40,872 nucleotides of DNA. Origin: Reticulitermes lucifugus. Its lineage: Eukaryota > Arthropoda > Insecta > Blattodea > Rhinotermitidae. The stretch spans positions 36,602 to 77,473 of the forward strand of contig JAKCWW010001214.1 in NCBI GenBank assembly GCA_026260175.1, written 5' to 3'. Positions 38,209 through 40,872 of this stretch are shown here, in pieces; within the stretch, counting starts at the first letter, position 1, and each line of letters starts with the position of its first letter. Both the position numbers and the translations under genes were made by a program. Below the pieces are notes generated by a model. It saw only the letters and a list, made by a program, of their open reading frames with translations. It was not told where the DNA came from and did no database searches.

Positions 38209-38708
38209 ACCTAGATCTTGATACTCTATAAAATGCTGTGATTAAACACTTGATTTGAGCAAATGGAAACAGTTTGAGGTCTCATCTGTTCTTGTTCAAT
38301 TAAAAATCGATATCTTGTAAATTAAGGGCATGCTTTTGTTGAAATGACTGCTCTGGGATGTTAAAGTTCTTTTTCCTCTTCCAGAATCTTTCAAGTTTAG
38401 TATAACACATCAATTAATGAGGTGATACAGCACACATGGAATTTATTTTTGTATTAAAATTATGCAGCGTTACTGAATTGCAAATTTTCTAATCATTAAT
38501 TCCATATTCACATGTGTGATGTGTATATTCAGTTTTCTGTAGGAGTAAATAATTGTATTTTGAAAATGAAGTGTTCATACTCCAAATATAAAAGCTGTCT
38601 CTCAGTTTGAAAGTGTATTTCATTAGGCTGCATTTCCCACCATTCTGGTTTGGCAAGTAACAAAGACCACATACAAGCAATGTTTTAACTCTTAATCAGG
38701 GTTGCACC

Positions 38709-39083
38709 TTGAAGGCATACCTAGGGGATGATCTCACAACTGTAGGTGTAAGATGCTGTGGTGAAAAGGCCATTCAAAAGCTGCCTCAAGCAGACGTGTA
38801 CAAGTGGTTCTTGGGACAGCACCATACTTTGGCCCCAGAAGCAAGAACTGGAACACTCAGTGTGACTCTTCCCTATCATTGGATCATCAAGGCATGGCAC
38901 TGTACATCACCAAAAGTGATTGAGAAGGGGTTCATAAAGTGCTGTATATCCAATGCAATGAATCATCTGATTATTGTATGTTGTGTAATGACAGTGAAGC
39001 GGAACATTATGCAAACAGTGACAGTGGAGAGAGTGCCATTTAATGATAAAGGTAGATGGAATCTGACATGTTTTGTGTATTAA
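38709..39083 (+). pseudogene. Decayed pogo/Tigger-like transposase fragment
   Basis: The frame contains LPYHWIIKAWHCTSPKVIEK and GFIKCCISNAMN. This resembles the C-terminal part of pogo/Tigger-type DDE transposases (W.. ..Wd.vs.e.I.kSFkkcgIsNal), which is often followed by an acidic tail; the next frame reads CNDSEAEHYANSDSGESA, as if frameshifted. No catalytic domain or long frame remains. Confidence 0.5.
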
Positions 39084-39267
39084 CCAAGGGTGCACAAATT
39101 TTCCAAAAATCTAGGCACCATCTCAAAATTGTAGGTGCTAGAAGGGTGACATCAAGCAAGTTCCATATTCAGGACCCACAAATATTAGGCTCCACTGTAC
39201 AAAATTTATTCACCATAGCAATCTGGAGGCCAGGATTTGTGTACCCTGGTTTTTTAATATAAAAAAT

Positions 39268-39541
39268 GGTAACATTTCCCTGTCCATGCCATGAAAACAG
39301 AGGCATGGTATAGCTCCACTCATCCTTAACCTCAGCACTAGATGGAGGTGAATGGTTAACTTTACACCCAAAACACTTTACCCCAGGAAAAAATCCTTGT
39401 ACCCATTCAGTAGGAGGCTGGGTGGGCGGCAGAGCCAGTCTGAACATTTTGGAGAAAAGAAAGATCTCTAGCTCCTACCATGGTCCGAACCCCAGACCGT
39501 CCAGCCCTTTGCCTAGTCACTATACTGACTACACTACCCCA
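39268..39541 (-). repeat. tRNA-derived SINE
   Basis: On the minus strand it begins GGGGTAGTGTAGTCAGTATA, has GGGGTTCGGACC as a diverged B box, CCACCCAGCCTCCTACTGAA and CACCTCCATCTAGTGCTGAG, and ends near GGCATGGACAGGGAAATGTT. It matches the copy at 34467-34741. Confidence 0.75.
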
Positions 39542-39702
39542 GCTCCCATTAACTGTATGAAATTAATAGTAAAACACTTTCTGTAAGCAGATGTGTCTTC
39601 TTAGGGGGGTGGGGGTTACCTTAGATTTGTAAAAATAAATTTTCCCTTTACAGATGTGTTTCATTAGGTGGTTTGCATTTGGGTAAACACAGTAAAGGCA
39701 AA

Positions 39703-39955
39703 AGGTGAAGTTGTCCCTGTCCGTGCCACAAAGGCATATAGGTGGCGCAGATGTATAGCTCCACCCATTCTTCACCTTGGCACTAGATGGAGGTGAGTGG
39801 TCAACATCATGCTCTGTCAACTTTACCCCCATAGAAAGAACCTCTGGTATCGGTTGAATATGTTGCTGGGTGAGCTCCAGAGTCAGTCTGGACATTTCGA
39901 GGAAGAGAAAAATCTCTTTTCCCTGCCGGAAATCGAAACCCAGATTGTTCAAGTA
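39703..39955 (-). repeat. tRNA-derived SINE, 5' truncated
   Basis: The same family and orientation as 39268-39541: CCACTCACCTCCATCTAGTG and GTGGCACGGACAGGGACAAC on the minus strand. The tRNA-like head beyond GGGTTTCGATTTCC is missing. Confidence 0.7.
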
Positions 39956-39979
39956 CAAAATACTATTTTAACAGAGGAC

Positions 39980-40130
39980 ATCCCGTTGTTTTTTTGTAAC
40001 TTAATATATAAAATAACAATCAACACAACTACCTTTTTATTATAAAAACAATATATGTTGTTACAATTCATTACATTTTTCAACCTACGAGGCCATTATC
40101 AGGCGAAAATTATACAATGCACAACAGGAA
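39980..40130 (-). repeat. Probable LINE/SINE 3' end
   Basis: On the minus strand the text CGCCTGATAATGGCCTCGTA then GGTTGAAAAATGTAATG is followed by AT-rich sequence. This style of 3' end is common in arthropod retroelements. Recognition is by style only. Confidence 0.4.
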
Positions 40131-40249
40131 GGTAGAATAGAATAGAATATAATAGAAAAGACCCGATGCACGTAGGCCTGTGGTGGATGCTTGCAGGTTT
40201 CTTTTACAAGAAATAATGCAGTAGTAACTTCCACTCAGCTTATTTATTA

Positions 40250-40872
40250 TTACTTCAGCAAATATACAGGATCCGAGTGAGATCGTTTGTAATGAGTTAG
40301 CCGCACGTGCAGAGTGCGCTTGTATGGAGTTGTCCTGCAGTGGAAAGCGGAGCGGAGACAGGAGCGCACGGAAGTGTGCTCGCTTGACCAGTGCTGCTTG
40401 GCTGCTGCTGTGGATGAGAGCGGACCGCTCGACTGGTGCAGATTAAGCATTGGACGACGGCAGGCGTGGTGTGCCTACTGCTTTACTCCTTTGTTGTCAG
40501 GACGACTGATTTATTCCTTGGCTTGTCAGAACGACTGGCTTGCTCCTTGGCTTGTCAATACGACTGGCTTGCTCCTTGGCTTGTCAGAACGACTGGCTTG
40601 CTACTTTGCTGCCGACCGAATGAATGATACTGGTGGGAAACAACCAACCAAAGTGCTAACTAAGGGCGGAGACTTGCGCGGAGCGCAAGTCGACGTCCCT
40701 TGGTCTGTTTAGCCATTCCTGCGTTTTACCGCATCTATGGGCTCAATGACAGACTCTTGTTCTATAACTGGGGATTTTGCTTACGCTAACGGTTTATGGT
40801 CTCGATTACGCCGGGACCTGGCATACCGAAGGCTACAGATCTAGGAGCGTATAGTCTTTCTAAGTGGGGGGA
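40250..40872 (+). other. GC-rich unclassified segment with 29-base repeats and hairpin
   Basis: Base composition shifts to GC-rich, with many CpG, compared with everything upstream. It holds four tandem 29-base units at 40495-40610 (TGTCAGAACGACTGGCTTGC...) and a perfect 9-bp hairpin GACTTGCGC-GGA-GCGCAAGTC at 40671-40691. A 132-codon open frame (40314-40712) covers most of it but shows no domain. It could be the 5' region of a retroelement or a CpG-rich first exon of a gene to the right. Confidence 0.45.
40495..40610. repeat. 29-base tandem repeat, four units
   Basis: Units start at 40495, 40524, 40553 and 40582, each exactly 29 bases, with the core TGTCAGAACGACTGGCTTGC. The first and last units are the most diverged. 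Because 29 is not a multiple of three, each unit is read in a different frame. Confidence 0.95.

Overview
The window is animal nuclear DNA: AT-rich, with long repeat-filled introns, GT-AG splice sites and no operon-like gene packing. Several decayed LINE 3' ends (reading like WKDNIKM), tRNA-derived SINEs and mariner copies resemble, from memory, repeats common in cockroach and termite genomes. An insect of the order Blattodea is therefore the best guess, by recognition rather than by a search.

One real gene was found. It lies on the + strand from 1795 to 35709 and enters the window already in progress. Nineteen coding exons can be placed with canonical splice sites, and every junction keeps the reading frame. 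They total 4245 coding bases, or 1414 codons plus a stop. The product is the C-terminal two thirds of an alpha-2-macroglobulin/complement C3 superfamily protein that best matches CPAMD8 (C3 and PZP-like alpha-2-macroglobulin domain-containing protein 8). In order it has an MG5/MG6 or bait-region domain, a short anaphylatoxin-like/bait linker, MG7, a CUB domain split by an inserted farnesoic-acid O-methyltransferase-like (FAMeT) domain, an alpha-helical thioester-type domain, the second CUB half and a C-terminal receptor-binding (MG8) domain. A long Ser/Thr/Asn-rich tail encoded by one large exon follows. The thioester motif GCGEQ is absent, so the protein should not be able to bind targets covalently.

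The introns hold most of the other content. They include LINE 3' fragments, a 125-bp-arm foldback element (10622-10931), a second small foldback (22975-23076), a 39-bp minisatellite (20062-20257), two mariner 3' ends fused head to head (25466-26041) and a nearly full-length dead mariner-like transposon with TA target duplications (29457-30596). The last intron (28756-34894) also carries about 15 tandem copies of a roughly 140-bp satellite. Each unit centres on the palindrome GCGCATGCGC or a close variant, which matches the NRF1/Erect-wing binding consensus. The array ends in a 92-bp inverted repeat.

Downstream of the gene (35710-40872) lie microsatellites, a nonautonomous hAT-like element with a nested foldback, a decayed pogo/Tigger-like transposase fragment and two minus-strand SINEs. 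At the right edge is an unusually GC-rich segment with four exact-length 29-bp repeats and a perfect hairpin. No RNA gene, CRISPR array or complete second protein-coding gene was recognised. The most unusual features are the thioester-less, FAMeT-bearing CPAMD8-like protein and the NRF1-motif satellite in its last intron.
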